Below are positions 34,647-43,769 of a stretch of 50,798 nt of DNA, in pieces. The position numbers and the translations under genes are program-made. The stretch is from CAZMRW01 sp964568805 (GTDB taxonomy: Bacteria; Pseudomonadota; Gammaproteobacteria; Methylococcales; Methylomonadaceae): NCBI GenBank assembly GCA_964568805.1, contig CAZMRW010000023.1:1-50798 (forward strand). The letters are read 5' to 3'. Under the pieces are notes generated by a model. It made no database searches. It had not been told where the DNA came from and saw only the letters and a program-made list of their open reading frames with translations. Positions within the stretch are counted from its first letter, which is position 1, and the number at the start of each line of letters is the position of its first letter.

Positions 34647-37245
34647 GACGAATCCTTAATTCGGCTTCCAGTTTCTTGGTTTCGGAAATATCGATAAAGG
34701 TGATAACCACGCCGTCAATCAGGTTGTCCTGGGTGCGATACGGCATGATACGCACCTTAAACCAGCGATTGTCGCGGGCTTTGACCTGTTTTTCGATAAA
34801 TATCAGAGTGCGCAGCACTTCCTGTGCATCGAATTGCAGTTGCGGATACTCCAGATCGGTAACGATGTCGGAAAGCGGCCGGCCGACATCGCCGGCAATC
34901 AGCTTGAACAGATGCGTGGTGTGGCTGGTGAAACGCCGGATGTTGAGGGCATTGTCCAGAAATACCGTGGCGATTTCCATGCTGTTGAGCAGATTATTCA
35001 TATCGTTACTGACCCGCGACAGATCGTCTACTTTAACCTGTAGTTCCGCATTCACGGTTTGCAGTTCCTCGTTTAAGGACTGCATTTCTTCCTTTGACGT
35101 GGTCAATTCCTCATTGGAAGACTGTAATTCTTCGTTGGCCGATTGCAATTCTTCATTGGCGGATCGGAGTTCTTCCTGAGAGGTCTGCATTTCCTCGCGC
35201 AAGATCTGTAAATCTTCGTTGGCTTGTTGCAATTCGGTCTGTAACGATTGCTGTGCCGCATTCGGTAATTTACGGGAGATCTTGCTAACCGGCGGTGAAG
35301 CCTCATCGGTAAATACGATGATCAGCATGCCGCTTAAGGCTTCAGGTTTAGTGATTGCCTGAACAGTGAGGTTAAATGATTGCGTTCCCCCGTCAGTACT
35401 CACCGTTAAGCCTTGCACATGGACGGCATCGGCCTGGTGCTGCGCTTTTTTTAAGGCGCCGGAGAGCACATGCCGCAGCCCATCGCGCGCCATGGCGTGA
35501 ATATTCCAATTGGCTTTACCGGCAGCCGGCTCCAGATATTTCCCGGTGCGGCCGTTAATATACAGAATGTCGCCGCCGGCATTGATCAATACCGCCGCCG
35601 GAGAAAAGCTTTGCAACAATAACTGGTCCGCCAATGTTTGCATATTGGCGATAACCTGGGTTTTGTCACCCCCTCGAACCAGGGGAGACTTCGAAGAATA
35701 CTTGGTCGGAAACTCGACTTCGATCGTCTGGAGCGGGTTGTCAATACGCCGGTAAAGCCGTGATTTGTTGTCGATCACCTCAAATAAATGGGCAAAACCG
35801 CTAATCGTTTCGGAATTGCCGAGCAGCAGGAGACCGTGGTCGGCCAGTGCATAGTGAAACAGCGGGATCAGTTTTTTCTGCAATTCAGGACCCAGATAAA
35901 TCAGAAGGTTGCGGCAGCAAATAATGTCCAGTTTGGTAAACGGCGGATCCATGATGACGTTCTGGGGCGCAAAGATAACCATCTCGCGAATTTCCTTGAT
36001 GATGCGGTAGCTGTTGCCGTCGACGCTAAAATACCGGGCAAGACGTTCCGCCGGCACATCAACGGCAATATTGGCCGGATAGATGCCTTGCCGGGCCTGG
36101 TCAATCGCATCCTGATCGAGATCCGTAGCAAAAATTTGCAAGGTAAACCGGTGCTGAAGGTAACTTTGCGCTAAAGCTTCCTTGAACACGATCGCGAGAG
36201 AATAGGCTTCTTCTCCTGTCGAGCATGCCGGCACCCAGGCTCTCAGTTCCTTGCCGGTAGAATGATTTGCCAGCAGCGCCGGAATGGCGTCGGTCTTGAG
36301 ATGTTCCCATGCCGCCGGATCTCGAAAAAAATTGGTGACGCCGATCAGCAGTTCCTTGAACAGCAGGTCGAGTTCCTGGGGATTCTCGCGCAGATAGCGC
36401 ACATAGTTGGCGATGGCGTCGATCTGATGCAGCCCCATGCGCCGCTCGATGCGCCGGTAAATGGTGTTTTTTTTATACAGCGAGAAGTCATTGCCGGTAC
36501 GTTCCCTTAACAATATGACAATTTGTTCCAGAGCGCTTTGAGATTTACTTTCCAGTATCGGCTCAAAAATGGCATGGAGGCCGCGCGGGCTATGTTTGAG
36601 ATAGGCGAATATCCGATCCCACAGCTCTTGCGGTGGTGCGACGATATCGGCCAGCCCTGCATCGATCGCGCTACGCGGCATGGCGTCGAATTGGGCGGAG
36701 TCCGGGGATTGTACCAGAGCCAGGCCGGCGTTTTCCTTGATGGCGCGCAAGCCCAGGGTGCCGTCGGAACCCATTCCGGAGAGTATCACGCCGATAGCCC
36801 GTTCGTGCTGGTCGTCGGCCAGCGCCCGGAAGAATCCATCGATCGGCAAACGCAATCCGCGCGGAGCGACCGGCTCAAGCAGATGAAGTTTGCCGTGCAG
36901 GATTGACAGGTCTTTATTGGACGGAATCACATACACCCAGTTCGGTTTGACTTTCATGCGATCGCCGACCTGGATGACCGTCATCGGCGTGACGCGCCGC
37001 AACAATTCCGGCAGGATGCCCTGATGAGTGGGATCAAGATGCTGAATGACCACAAAAGACGTGCCGCTAGTGGCCGGTACTTGAGCAAAAAATTGTTCCA
37101 GAGCCTCAAGTCCGCCGGCTGATGCGCCGATGCCAATAATAGGCGGCGTATTATCGGTGGAGACACGCGAGGACAGGGTGGCGGTTTCTTTACTGGCAGG
37201 TTTTGCGGAAACCGGGGTGAGTTTGGCTGGGCTGGATTTGGCCAT
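34630..37245 (-). CDS. CheB-CheR-PAS fusion protein
   Basis: An 871-residue fusion. CheB methylesterase domain (about 35-215) with the triad Ser42 (GASAGG), His69 (QHLDP) and Asp161 (GMGSDG); CheR methyltransferase (about 240-495) with the N-terminal helical part (YRRIERRMGL), the NFFRD motif and the SAM-binding VPACSTGEEAYSLAI; a PAS-like linker; a strongly repetitive coiled coil (about 645-740, EELQSANEELQSSNEEL); and a C-terminal PAS domain (745-860). No receiver domain precedes CheB. Such fusions lie outside classical chemotaxis operons and no che genes are nearby. Overlaps the GGDEF-EAL gene by 17 bases. The substrate receptor is unknown. Confidence 0.94.
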   Translation of the reverse strand: MAKSSPAKLTPVSAKPASKETATLSSRVSTDNTPPIIGIGASAGGLEALEQFFAQVPATSGTSFVVIQHLDPTHQGILPELLRRVTPMTVIQVGDRMKVKPNWVYVIPSNKDLSILHGKLHLLEPVAPRGLRLPIDGFFRALADDQHERAIGVILSGMGSDGTLGLRAIKENAGLALVQSPDSAQFDAMPRSAIDAGLADIVAPPQELWDRIFAYLKHSPRGLHAIFEPILESKSQSALEQIVILLRERTGNDFSLYKKNTIYRRIERRMGLHQIDAIANYVRYLRENPQELDLLFKELLIGVTNFFRDPAAWEHLKTDAIPALLANHSTGKELRAWVPACSTGEEAYSLAIVFKEALAQSYLQHRFTLQIFATDLDQDAIDQARQGIYPANIAVDVPAERLARYFSVDGNSYRIIKEIREMVIFAPQNVIMDPPFTKLDIICCRNLLIYLGPELQKKLIPLFHYALADHGLLLLGNSETISGFAHLFEVIDNKSRLYRRIDNPLQTIEVEFPTKYSSKSPLVRGGDKTQVIANMQTLADQLLLQSFSPAAVLINAGGDILYINGRTGKYLEPAAGKANWNIHAMARDGLRHVLSGALKKAQHQADAVHVQGLTVSTDGGTQSFNLTVQAITKPEALSGMLIIVFTDEASPPVSKISRKLPNAAQQSLQTELQQANEDLQILREEMQTSQEELRSANEELQSANEELQSSNEELTTSKEEMQSLNEELQTVNAELQVKVDDLSRVSNDMNNLLNSMEIATVFLDNALNIRRFTSHTTHLFKLIAGDVGRPLSDIVTDLEYPQLQFDAQEVLRTLIFIEKQVKARDNRWFKVRIMPYRTQDNLIDGVVITFIDISETKKLEAELRIRHGQAD

Positions 37246-37632
37246 TATACTGGTTCAATGATATTTAAATAAGGTGTCGGCAATCATATCATTTAAAGCA
37301 GCCGCACTAAACCGGGCGCCTGAACAGCAGTTCCTTGGAAAAGATCAAATGTTTTAACAAAGTATGGAACAAAAAATCGGTTTTTGTTTGGATTCTAAAA
37401 CCAAATGTCAACAGAATCCCAAAAATGGTTGACTTACTCGTTCGACAGGCTTAACCGCAAGGATGGTTTATGAATAGATGAACGGGTCGACCTAAAAAAT
37501 CAGTTGCATCTTAATTTAACGGCATTGGGCTCAACACGAGGCCGTCATTGCGCACAGACGACCGTCACTTCCGTGTGCCGGCCAGTGTGTTCACCGTTTT
37601 ATACGGCCGGACACTGGCCACACACTCTTCGC
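37246..37632. other. Intergenic region with long-loop inverted repeat
   Basis: 387 bases with no supportable gene. GGCCAGTGT (37580-37588) and ACACTGGCC (37611-37619) form perfect 9-base arms around a 22-base loop, 14 bases after the DUF1207 stop on the minus strand; without a T-run it is not a standard terminator. Confidence 0.45.
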
Positions 37633-38766
37633 TTAGAAGTGGTAATGCGCTCCCAAGCCGACATATTCCACTTTATCATTATAAAACTGTCCGCTGGGAG
37701 AGAAACCGTTATAGTATTCCACAAGAACCTGAAGCTTCCGGCTCAGGACTTGTAAATTGTCAAATTCAACGCCTGCTCTGGCTGAGACATCCATATTCCA
37801 GTCATTTTCTTCAAAATTCTTGACGTCAACGGCAATAATCGGCCGCATGGAGGCTGCTTCGATGCGCCAAGGGCTTCGAAACTCAATGCCGTATTGCGCC
37901 GACCATATCTTAAGGTCAGAAGGCTCTCTGTGAAACAACCCGCCCCCTCCGCCATAGATGCGTACGCCATAGGGAAGTTCATAAGAGAGTCTCAGGTCCA
38001 CGCCTTCGTAACTGAGGTTCACGCGCTCGAATTTAGTGTCTATCTTGCGCAGCAGAAATTCGTCGCCAAGATGTGAACTCTGATGATAAATCCGGCCGAA
38101 CGCGGAAAATTGCCCTGCGCGAATACTCGAATAAATCGATGCAATAAAATCGGTGTTGACCAGATCGGACGACGAGGCGCCCAGATTGAAGTCACTAAAA
38201 ACCCCGGCCTGAATTCCTGCTTCCCATTGCACAGTGGATTGTCCGAAATGGCTACGGTAGATCGGTATCGTTTCACCAAAGCTGACGGAGCCTATATCTC
38301 TTCCATCAAAATTATTGCTCTGATAGTTGCGGTAAGCCGCCGAGAAATGAGCCCAGCGAGGGTCCGCCAATAAGGGTTTAAATAAATGACCGGCAGGCAG
38401 AAGTCCTGTTGGTAAAATAATGGATTCAGCTGCCGTCACAGTCTCATCGGCGGGAACCTGAACAGACCCTGAAGCGGCGTCCATTGGCTGCACACCAGGG
38501 GTTTCCGTTGTTTTTACGGAATTAACCCCGGGGATTGCCGCTAATAGCTGAACCGCTTTGGCCCTGTCGGCCGCTTCCAGGCTACCTATGGGAAAAGTAA
38601 TGACGCCATCCTTTACCACTAATGGCGGCAATTCAAGATTTAGGCTCTGTTTCAAGACGCCGGCAGCATAACCGGCAATGTAGGCGTCATCCTGTGCCGT
38701 GGCATGTGCAAATGCCGGCATCAGCACAACGCCCAGAATAGCTATACATCGACAATAAACCATCAT
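37633..38766 (-). CDS. DUF1207 outer-membrane protein with BON-like N terminus
   Basis: A 377-residue exported protein. Signal peptide 1-23 (cleavage near AHA-TAQDD). Residues 25-90 resemble a BON-type fold (DDAYIAGYAAGVLKQSL.., VKDGVITFPIGSL, IPGVNSVKT); a Ser/Thr/Pro-rich linker follows; residues 120-377 are a DUF1207 beta-barrel with alternating hydrophobic strands, ending in aromatic Phe (GLGAHYHF), the usual outer-membrane insertion signal. The ATG shares one base with the stop of the BON lipoprotein upstream (TAATG), so both are coupled. The two together look like an envelope-stress unit; molecular role unknown. Confidence 0.87.
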   Translation of the reverse strand: MMVYCRCIAILGVVLMPAFAHATAQDDAYIAGYAAGVLKQSLNLELPPLVVKDGVITFPIGSLEAADRAKAVQLLAAIPGVNSVKTTETPGVQPMDAASGSVQVPADETVTAAESIILPTGLLPAGHLFKPLLADPRWAHFSAAYRNYQSNNFDGRDIGSVSFGETIPIYRSHFGQSTVQWEAGIQAGVFSDFNLGASSSDLVNTDFIASIYSSIRAGQFSAFGRIYHQSSHLGDEFLLRKIDTKFERVNLSYEGVDLRLSYELPYGVRIYGGGGGLFHREPSDLKIWSAQYGIEFRSPWRIEAASMRPIIAVDVKNFEENDWNMDVSARAGVEFDNLQVLSRKLQVLVEYYNGFSPSGQFYNDKVEYVGLGAHYHF

Positions 38767-39383
38767 TATTCGCTCGGTGTACTTGTTTTCACAGTCAGGT
38801 CGTTTTGCACTGATTTCACATTTTGCTGACTATTGGCCACTTCCATGGCTTTGCTGATGCTTTGTTCGGAATCAACCGTACCGCTCAACTTTACTATGCC
38901 ATTCACCGTAGTCACTTCAATTTGAGACGATTTAAGCAATGGTTCATTTAACAGAGCCGCCTTAACGTTGACGGTAATCACCGAATCATCGATGTATTCT
39001 CCAGCGGTTTGGGCTTTTTCGGTTACCGACTCCTTTGCGTCTTCAAGTCCTTTTTCTGCTTTTTCTGTCGCTTGATCCATTTTGTCAGCAGCATTTTCTA
39101 GCGCCTCTTTCGAGGCTTCAGTCGACTGATCGATGGCTTCTCCGGCTTTGTCAGCCTGCTGTCCCAATGACTCCTTTGCCCCTTCTATTTTTTGCTCGGC
39201 TTTTTCAGTCGCTTGCTCAATTTTTTGCTCGGCTTTTTCAGCCGTTTGATCGATTTTTTTCCCAGCCTGTTCCGCCGTTCCTTCCTGTTCACAGCCAGCC
39301 AGTCCAAGGACAGCAGATAAACAGGCCATCACAATAACTTTATTGGCCGACAGATTTTGCATGGATTCGTTTGTCTTTTTCAT
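38766..39383 (-). CDS. BON-domain lipoprotein with LEA-like repeat region
   Basis: A 205-residue lipoprotein: basic N terminus and hydrophobic stretch to the lipobox LAGC (Cys31), then about 95 residues of Ala/Glu/Lys/Gln-rich amphipathic repeats (KIDQTAEKAEQKIEQATEKA), resembling LEA-like desiccation proteins, then a BON domain (about 128-200: YIDDSVITVNVKAALLNEP, VNGIVKLSGTVDS, VKSVQNDL). BON domains bind phospholipid. The C-terminal domain is close to the small BON lipoprotein at 41261. A perfect GTAC operator lies 153 bases upstream. Coupled to DUF1207. Confidence 0.9.
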   Translation of the reverse strand: MKKTNESMQNLSANKVIVMACLSAVLGLAGCEQEGTAEQAGKKIDQTAEKAEQKIEQATEKAEQKIEGAKESLGQQADKAGEAIDQSTEASKEALENAADKMDQATEKAEKGLEDAKESVTEKAQTAGEYIDDSVITVNVKAALLNEPLLKSSQIEVTTVNGIVKLSGTVDSEQSISKAMEVANSQQNVKSVQNDLTVKTSTPSE

Positions 39384-39535
39384 GGTTTTTTCCTTCTTGT
39401 TGTGTTTTTAAACAAATGCGCCAAGTGACATTGAGGCTTTTCCTGTTGAAATACTATCGCTCAATTTGAATTCAGCGTATTTAACCGAAAACCTCAAATC
39501 ACTTTTTTATTCTGAAGTCAATATGAAGTGCAGTC

Positions 39536-39551
39536 TGTACGGTATCGTACA
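39536..39551 (-). promoter_or_regulatory. TGTAC-N6-GTACA palindrome upstream of BON lipoprotein
   Basis: TGTAC GGTATC GTACA, identical over the core to the site at 25200 and in the same orientation to its gene, 153 bases upstream of the start at 39383. Confidence 0.6.
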
Positions 39552-39632
39552 TAATAAAACCTGTTTTCAAAGCGAATTTTATGGCTGATGGCATTCAATA
39601 TTTCAGGCCGATTTTTCGGAATTAAAATCCGA

Positions 39633-40655
39633 TCACTCGCCTAACCAGATCAATTCGATACGGCGGTTTTCGGACCGGCCCGCTTCCGTGTTGTTATCGG
39701 CGATGGGCCGGGTTTCGCCGTAGCCTTGCGCAATCAGTCTGTTGGTAACGCCTTTCATTTTAAGGTATTCAACAACTGACTCAGAACGCTGTTGCGACAA
39801 CCTCATGTTATAGGCATCGGTGCCTTCGCTGCTGGCGTGACCCTGGACTTCAATATCGTTTTTCTGAGGATAGGCAACCAGACTGTTTACTACTTCATCC
39901 AGAACTGCCATGGCATTCGGCGTCAACTCGGCTGAATCGTATTTAAAATTGACACCCTTTAGCACCAGGCTGACCAGGCATCCATTCACGTCAACCTTGC
40001 TGCCTTTCATGGAACCGGGACATTGATCCAGGCAGTCGTTAACGCCGTCGGCATCCGAATCACGGGTGGAGCAATCATCAACCGGGGCTGGCTCGGTCTT
40101 TGCCACAACATATTCCGGCTTGTCGCCGAACGGAATGACAAAACCGACGTTAACCGTCATATCATGAAATTCGTCCGTACCCGGCTGTACATGGGCATTG
40201 AAATTGTTATTGTAACGATAACGCACATCGCTGCGAACCAGGAAATTGTCGTGAACCTCGTAGGTAAAACCCGCGCCTGCTTCGCCGATGAAGCCGGCGC
40301 CGCAATCAACTGTTGCGCAACTGTTCATGCCGCCCAGTCCGACGACGGTATAAGGCGAGAATTTATCTCGGAAGAAATAATACTGTACATCAGCCGTGCC
40401 GCCGGTTAGGCTCCAGGGACCGAATTCTTCGTAAAATCCTTTCACCTCGACATTGAAATGTCGATCGATGATCTTGCCGAAGCCCATGCCGCCGCCCCAG
40501 CCGTCGCTTGCATTCCGGTCGCCGCCGGATTTGACGAATGTACCGAAAGGCGCGATGTAAAACCGGTCATCCAGGAACTCATCGGAGGCCTGTGCCAGTG
40601 GCAAAAAGCCTACGCTGGTTAATGAGGCAATTGTGAGTAATTTTTTTGTCATCAT
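39633..40655 (-). CDS. OmpA-family outer-membrane porin
   Basis: A 340-residue protein: signal peptide (MMTKKLLTIASLTSVGFLPLAQA-SDE), an eight-strand OmpA-like barrel (about 25-190), a thrombospondin type 3-like calcium-binding linker (RDSDADGVNDCLDQCPG), and the OmpA peptidoglycan-binding domain (about 230-338: NFKYDSAELTPNA, VQGHASSEGT, RLSQQRSESVVEYL, RSENRRIEL). It tethers the outer membrane to peptidoglycan. The ATG at 40655 is chosen over 40724: it starts the signal peptide and has AAGGAAA upstream. A GTAC-type site lies 255 bases upstream, in the region shared with the divergent BON operon. Confidence 0.93.
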   Translation of the reverse strand: MMTKKLLTIASLTSVGFLPLAQASDEFLDDRFYIAPFGTFVKSGGDRNASDGWGGGMGFGKIIDRHFNVEVKGFYEEFGPWSLTGGTADVQYYFFRDKFSPYTVVGLGGMNSCATVDCGAGFIGEAGAGFTYEVHDNFLVRSDVRYRYNNNFNAHVQPGTDEFHDMTVNVGFVIPFGDKPEYVVAKTEPAPVDDCSTRDSDADGVNDCLDQCPGSMKGSKVDVNGCLVSLVLKGVNFKYDSAELTPNAMAVLDEVVNSLVAYPQKNDIEVQGHASSEGTDAYNMRLSQQRSESVVEYLKMKGVTNRLIAQGYGETRPIADNNTEAGRSENRRIELIWLGE

Positions 40656-40909
40656 GATAATTTCCTTGAGAGTAATAAAAAAATGGGCATCGATAAAAAC
40701 ACATGATTGTGTCTTCAAAGCCAAGGGAACATTCCTGACTCGCTTGATGTTTGAAACCGCGTTAACTTGTAATACTGCAAAAGTATCGGATATTGACTTC
40801 TCTGGAAATCCTGTTTTCCCGGCTTAATCATCCAATAATGTTGCGGCACTCAGTACAAGTGTTGTTAAAAAATCTCAAAAGTAGCTTAACGGCAACATGG
40901 CGGCTCGTC

Positions 40910-40925
40910 CGTGCGGTAACACACA
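40910..40925 (-). promoter_or_regulatory. GTAC-type site facing ompA
   Basis: CGTGC GGTAAC ACACA followed by TAAGA; the most degenerate of the stress-cluster sites but in the right orientation, with the CGTCCG(T) left flank. Confidence 0.45.
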
Positions 40926-41047
40926 TAAGATTCTCTTGCCGTGAAGATATCTGCAATCCATTGTGTATGGCAAAGGGAAAAGACCCTGGATTCCGGAATT
41001 GGAGGAACAGCTTTCTCTCACCGCCTAAAGCACCCAATCCGTCTGTA

Positions 41048-41063
41048 TGTGCGATACCGTACC
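41048..41063 (+). promoter_or_regulatory. GTAC-type site facing the BON operon
   Basis: TGTGC GATACC GTACC followed by GACTGC; matches the consensus TATGTRCGATACCGTACMGAC on the plus strand, 198 bases before the gene at 41261. Confidence 0.55.
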
Positions 41064-41260
41064 GACTGCCGCTGGTTTTACGGCTAAAGTGTCATCAAGG
41101 TTTTAAAAACCCAGTCTCGCCGCCAACCCTGGTTATTGGCAAGATGACTTGAGTATCTTTGGTGACGCTTTTTTCTGTTCCTTCCGGAATAGAAACTTAA
41201 CTGTAAATTTAGCCATGCAAGACCTCATCTGATTTTTTATGAATTACTGGAGACTTAGTC

Positions 41261-41575
41261 ATGAAATACCTTATTAGATTTTTTTCCGTATTTTTTTTGA
41301 CCCTGACGTTAATCACTGCGGTGGGTTGCGCATCGTCGCACAAACACGAGGGAACCGGGGAGTATATTGACGACAGTGTTATCACCACCAAAGTTAAAAC
41401 GGCCATATTGAATGAGCCTACCTTAAGCTCCGCCGAGATCAACGTTGAAACCTTCAAGGGCGTGGTGCAACTGAGCGGCTTCGTGAACTCCAGTGCCGAT
41501 ATTGACAAAGCGGTCGAAGTTGCCCGCAGCGTCAAGGGCGTTGAGTCGGTCAAGAATGATATGCGTCTCAAATAG
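41261..41575 (+). CDS. Small BON-domain lipoprotein
   Basis: A 104-residue lipoprotein: signal peptide with lipobox AVGC (Cys23), then one BON domain (YIDDSVITTKVKTAILNEP, ETFKGVVQLSGFVNSSADID, VKGVESVKNDM). Nearly the same as the C-terminal domain of the larger BON lipoprotein at 38766. First gene of a four-gene unit with DUF883, YqjE-like and an unknown membrane protein, with gaps of 14, 13 and -4 bases. Expected in the periplasm on the inner or outer leaflet, binding phospholipid; precise role unknown. A GTAC operator lies upstream. Confidence 0.93.
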   Translation: MKYLIRFFSVFFLTLTLITAVGCASSHKHEGTGEYIDDSVITTKVKTAILNEPTLSSAEINVETFKGVVQLSGFVNSSADIDKAVEVARSVKGVESVKNDMRLK

Positions 41576-41589
41576 AGGAGAAAACCAAC

Positions 41590-41820
41590 ATGGAAACCAT
41601 AGACAAAGCATCTAAATCCGCCCATGAGGCGGTCGATAAGGTCGCCAGTGCAACCAATCAGGCAGCGGAAACGCTCAGCGAAAAGGGAGAGCAACTGAAA
41701 AATGCCGAGCAGCAATTGGTGGAGAATTGCCGCGGTTATATCCGCGACAACCCCATAACGTCGCTGGGTATCGCGGTAGCGGCCGGCTTCGTGCTGAGCC
41801 GCCTGTTGAGCGGCCGTTAG
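41590..41820 (+). CDS. ElaB/YqjD/DUF883 family membrane-anchored protein
   Basis: A 76-residue protein: N-terminal amphipathic helix (KSAHEAVDKVASATNQAAETL), a second helix with LKNAEQQLVENCRGYIRDNP, and a C-terminal membrane anchor with small-residue motifs (TSLGIAVAAGFVLSRLLSG). E. coli ElaB/YqjD are inner-membrane, stationary-phase proteins that bind ribosomes. GGAG precedes the ATG. Two further copies (44251 and the broken 44002) lie nearby on the other strand. Confidence 0.93.
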   Translation: METIDKASKSAHEAVDKVASATNQAAETLSEKGEQLKNAEQQLVENCRGYIRDNPITSLGIAVAAGFVLSRLLSGR

Positions 41821-41833
41821 TCTTTAAAACATC

Positions 41834-42259
41834 ATGGACCCGTACGCCGAAAAGGATGGGCTAACAGCCACGCACGGGGAACCGGTGAGCGGTTCCGGCG
41901 TGCTGGAAGATGCCCGGTCATTATGGCATGAGCTGCTTGGGTTAAGCCACGATCGCTTCCGGCTCGCCGCGCTGGAGACGCAGCGGGCGGGCGAAAGCCT
42001 GGTGGCGATGATCATGACGGGAGTGATCGTAGCCATCTTGCTGAGCGGCGCGTGGCTGGGACTCATGGCCGCCGTCGTGGCAGCTCTGGTCGAGCATGGC
42101 GTTGATGTGAGTAGCGCCATACTGCTTGCCGTCGCTGCCAATTTGCTGCTCGCGTTAATCCTCTGTGTCGTAATACGCCGCAAGAGCCGTTATCTACAAT
42201 TCCCTGCGACCCTCCGCAGTCTTCAGCCCACAAGGCGCCAGAAAGCTGAGAAATCATGA
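41834..42259 (+). CDS. YqjE/phage-holin-superfamily membrane protein
   Basis: A 141-residue protein with a soluble N terminus (LWHELLGLSHDRFRLAALETQ, the family signature helix) and two membrane helices (about 58-80 and 90-115), basic C terminus. It belongs to the PF07332 group that includes E. coli YqjE, encoded with YqjD; despite the name there is no phage context. The stop overlaps the next start by four bases. Confidence 0.88.
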   Translation: MDPYAEKDGLTATHGEPVSGSGVLEDARSLWHELLGLSHDRFRLAALETQRAGESLVAMIMTGVIVAILLSGAWLGLMAAVVAALVEHGVDVSSAILLAVAANLLLALILCVVIRRKSRYLQFPATLRSLQPTRRQKAEKS

Positions 42260-42681
42260 TCAAGGCCACTATTCCAAATCACCGCAAACCCAAATCTCTG
42301 ACGGCTCAAATCAGGGATGCGGAGCGTCGGGTGTTGATACGTCAAGGGGTAGTAGGTGTTCGCGCTGATACACTGGTACGGAAGATACACCAACAGATGA
42401 CCGCTCCTTCAACCTTGCTGCTGGCGGGAGGGATCGGATTCATCATTGGCGAGATCACCAAGCGCCAACCCCAAAAATTCAGTGGCGCTGCCGACGATAA
42501 GCTAGGTGCTGCCGGGACTACACCCTTGAGATCTGTACTAAACCTTGTGATCTCCGTTCACACTTTATACAAGGCCTTGCCTCTTGTTTGGCTGATGAAG
42601 TCCTTCCGTCAACCGGGCTCGACATCGGGTCAAACGCCCGAAGGGCGATTTCACACGACGGCAACGGCGCCCCATCGCTGA
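42256..42681 (+). CDS. Hypothetical membrane protein, YqjK position
   Basis: A 141-residue basic protein with one clear membrane helix pair (PSTLLLAGGIGFIIGEITK at about 52-72 and a weaker stretch near 95-112). The first 50 residues form an Arg-rich helix. It takes the place of YqjK after YqjD and YqjE in enterobacteria, and starts in a 4-base overlap with YqjE, but similarity to YqjK is not visible. The last 30 residues are low in structure. Confidence 0.65.
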   Translation: MIKATIPNHRKPKSLTAQIRDAERRVLIRQGVVGVRADTLVRKIHQQMTAPSTLLLAGGIGFIIGEITKRQPQKFSGAADDKLGAAGTTPLRSVLNLVISVHTLYKALPLVWLMKSFRQPGSTSGQTPEGRFHTTATAPHR

Positions 42682-42881
42682 ACTCAGTGGATTGATATAG
42701 GGATGTCCGCATCGGAGAAAATAACAGTTAATCTCCAATGTTCGAAACCGCACAGACTCCAGGAAGCTTATCCAGTATATTTTTAATTAACTTTCATCAT
42801 GCTGTCTTTTGAAAGCATCCCTGTAAGAATTATCAATTAAATTCGCACAGACTTTCACATTGAGCCAACCGGAGAAAACCT

Positions 42882-43127
42882 ATGATTAATACCGACCAGA
42901 TTAAACCTGATATGCCCGTTGTCTGTTCCCAGGACGGCGAGTTTGCCACTGTCGATCATATGGAATCGGGCACCATCAAGCTGAAGAAAGATAAGACCGG
43001 GCTGCACCATTACATTCCGGTAAACTGGGTAACTTCAACCGATGGCGGCAAGATTAAAGTAGATCATCCGGGAGATCAAGCAATGCAGGAGTGGTCGTCA
43101 ACTTCGCCAAATTATGTAGACCAATGA
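42882..43127 (+). CDS. DUF2171 family protein
   Basis: An 81-residue soluble beta-rich protein with the DUF2171 pattern: QIKPDMPVVCSQDGEFATVDH, IKLKKDKTGLHHYIPVNWV. Homologues relate to PRC-barrel-like folds and are often near stress proteins; role unknown. GGAGAAAACC precedes the ATG. Its stop overlaps the start of the DUF502 gene by four bases. The 200 bases upstream hold no GTAC site. Confidence 0.88.
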   Translation: MINTDQIKPDMPVVCSQDGEFATVDHMESGTIKLKKDKTGLHHYIPVNWVTSTDGGKIKVDHPGDQAMQEWSSTSPNYVDQ

Positions 43128-43753
43128 CTATTGGAAATAAAAAAATGAAGCCGGTTAGCAAAACCTTTTTCAAAGGGTTAATCGCTATTATCCCCCTTAT
43201 ACTCACCCTTTATTTGCTCCTCTGGCTTGCCGACACTGCAGAATTGGTGCTGGGAAATATCTTCAAGTTTTTCTTACCTGACAGCTGGTACATAAAAGGC
43301 TTGGGGTTTGTATTGGGCCTTGCTGTAGCCTATTTTTTCGGAAGTTTTCTGGAGACTCGAACTTTTCTCAGACTGTTCATTAGCTTTGAAGAACTTGTGC
43401 TCCAGATTCCCGTTGTTAAAAGCATCTATACAGCGATACGCGATTTTATTTCTCTTTTTTCCAGTGAACAGAAAGGGAAATTTAATCAGGTAGTTTTGGT
43501 AAATGTACCTCTCTGCAATGGTCAACAGGTAGGTTTTATTACAGTTTCGGATATCGAAGAGCATTCACATACTTTTATTGCCGATGATCAGGTTGCCGTC
43601 TATTTGCCATTCAGTTATCAGATGGGCGGCAACACGGTCATTATGTCACGGAAAAATGTAGTAGAAATAGATATGTCTGTTGAGGATGCCATGCGTTTTA
43701 TCGCAACAGCCGGCGTTGTTGGCAGTGTTAATGGTGAGAAAAATAAAAGTTAA
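43124..43753 (+). CDS. DUF502 family membrane protein
   Basis: A 209-residue protein with two N-terminal membrane helices (about 14-36 and 55-78) and the DUF502 features: FKGLIAIIPLILTLYLL, VVKSIYTAIRDFI, VLVNVPLCNGQQVGFIT, VYLPFSYQMGGNTVIM (family: VFvPtaPnPtsG). The ATG at 43124 is used because of the ATGA overlap with DUF2171; an ATG at 43145 with GGAAA upstream is equally good. Function unknown. Confidence 0.88.
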   Translation: MTIGNKKMKPVSKTFFKGLIAIIPLILTLYLLLWLADTAELVLGNIFKFFLPDSWYIKGLGFVLGLAVAYFFGSFLETRTFLRLFISFEELVLQIPVVKSIYTAIRDFISLFSSEQKGKFNQVVLVNVPLCNGQQVGFITVSDIEEHSHTFIADDQVAVYLPFSYQMGGNTVIMSRKNVVEIDMSVEDAMRFIATAGVVGSVNGEKNKS

Positions 43754-43769
43754 AGGAATCATTGGAATA

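Larger units (their letters stand above)
40656..41260. other. Divergent regulatory region of ompA and the BON operon
   Basis: 605 bases without a supportable gene. It holds two GTAC-type sites, each pointing to its own gene (40910 to ompA, 41048 to the BON lipoprotein), 123 bases apart. Open frames here have no recognisable product. Confidence 0.6.

Noticed and set aside
35020..35240. Tandem DNA repeat in the CheB-CheR-PAS gene
   Set aside because: The repetition is the coding sequence of a coiled coil with EELQ heptads, not a separate repeat element.
41834..42259. Phage holin and hence prophage
   Set aside because: The family name is misleading; neighbours are BON, YqjD-like and YqjK-position genes and no phage gene is present.
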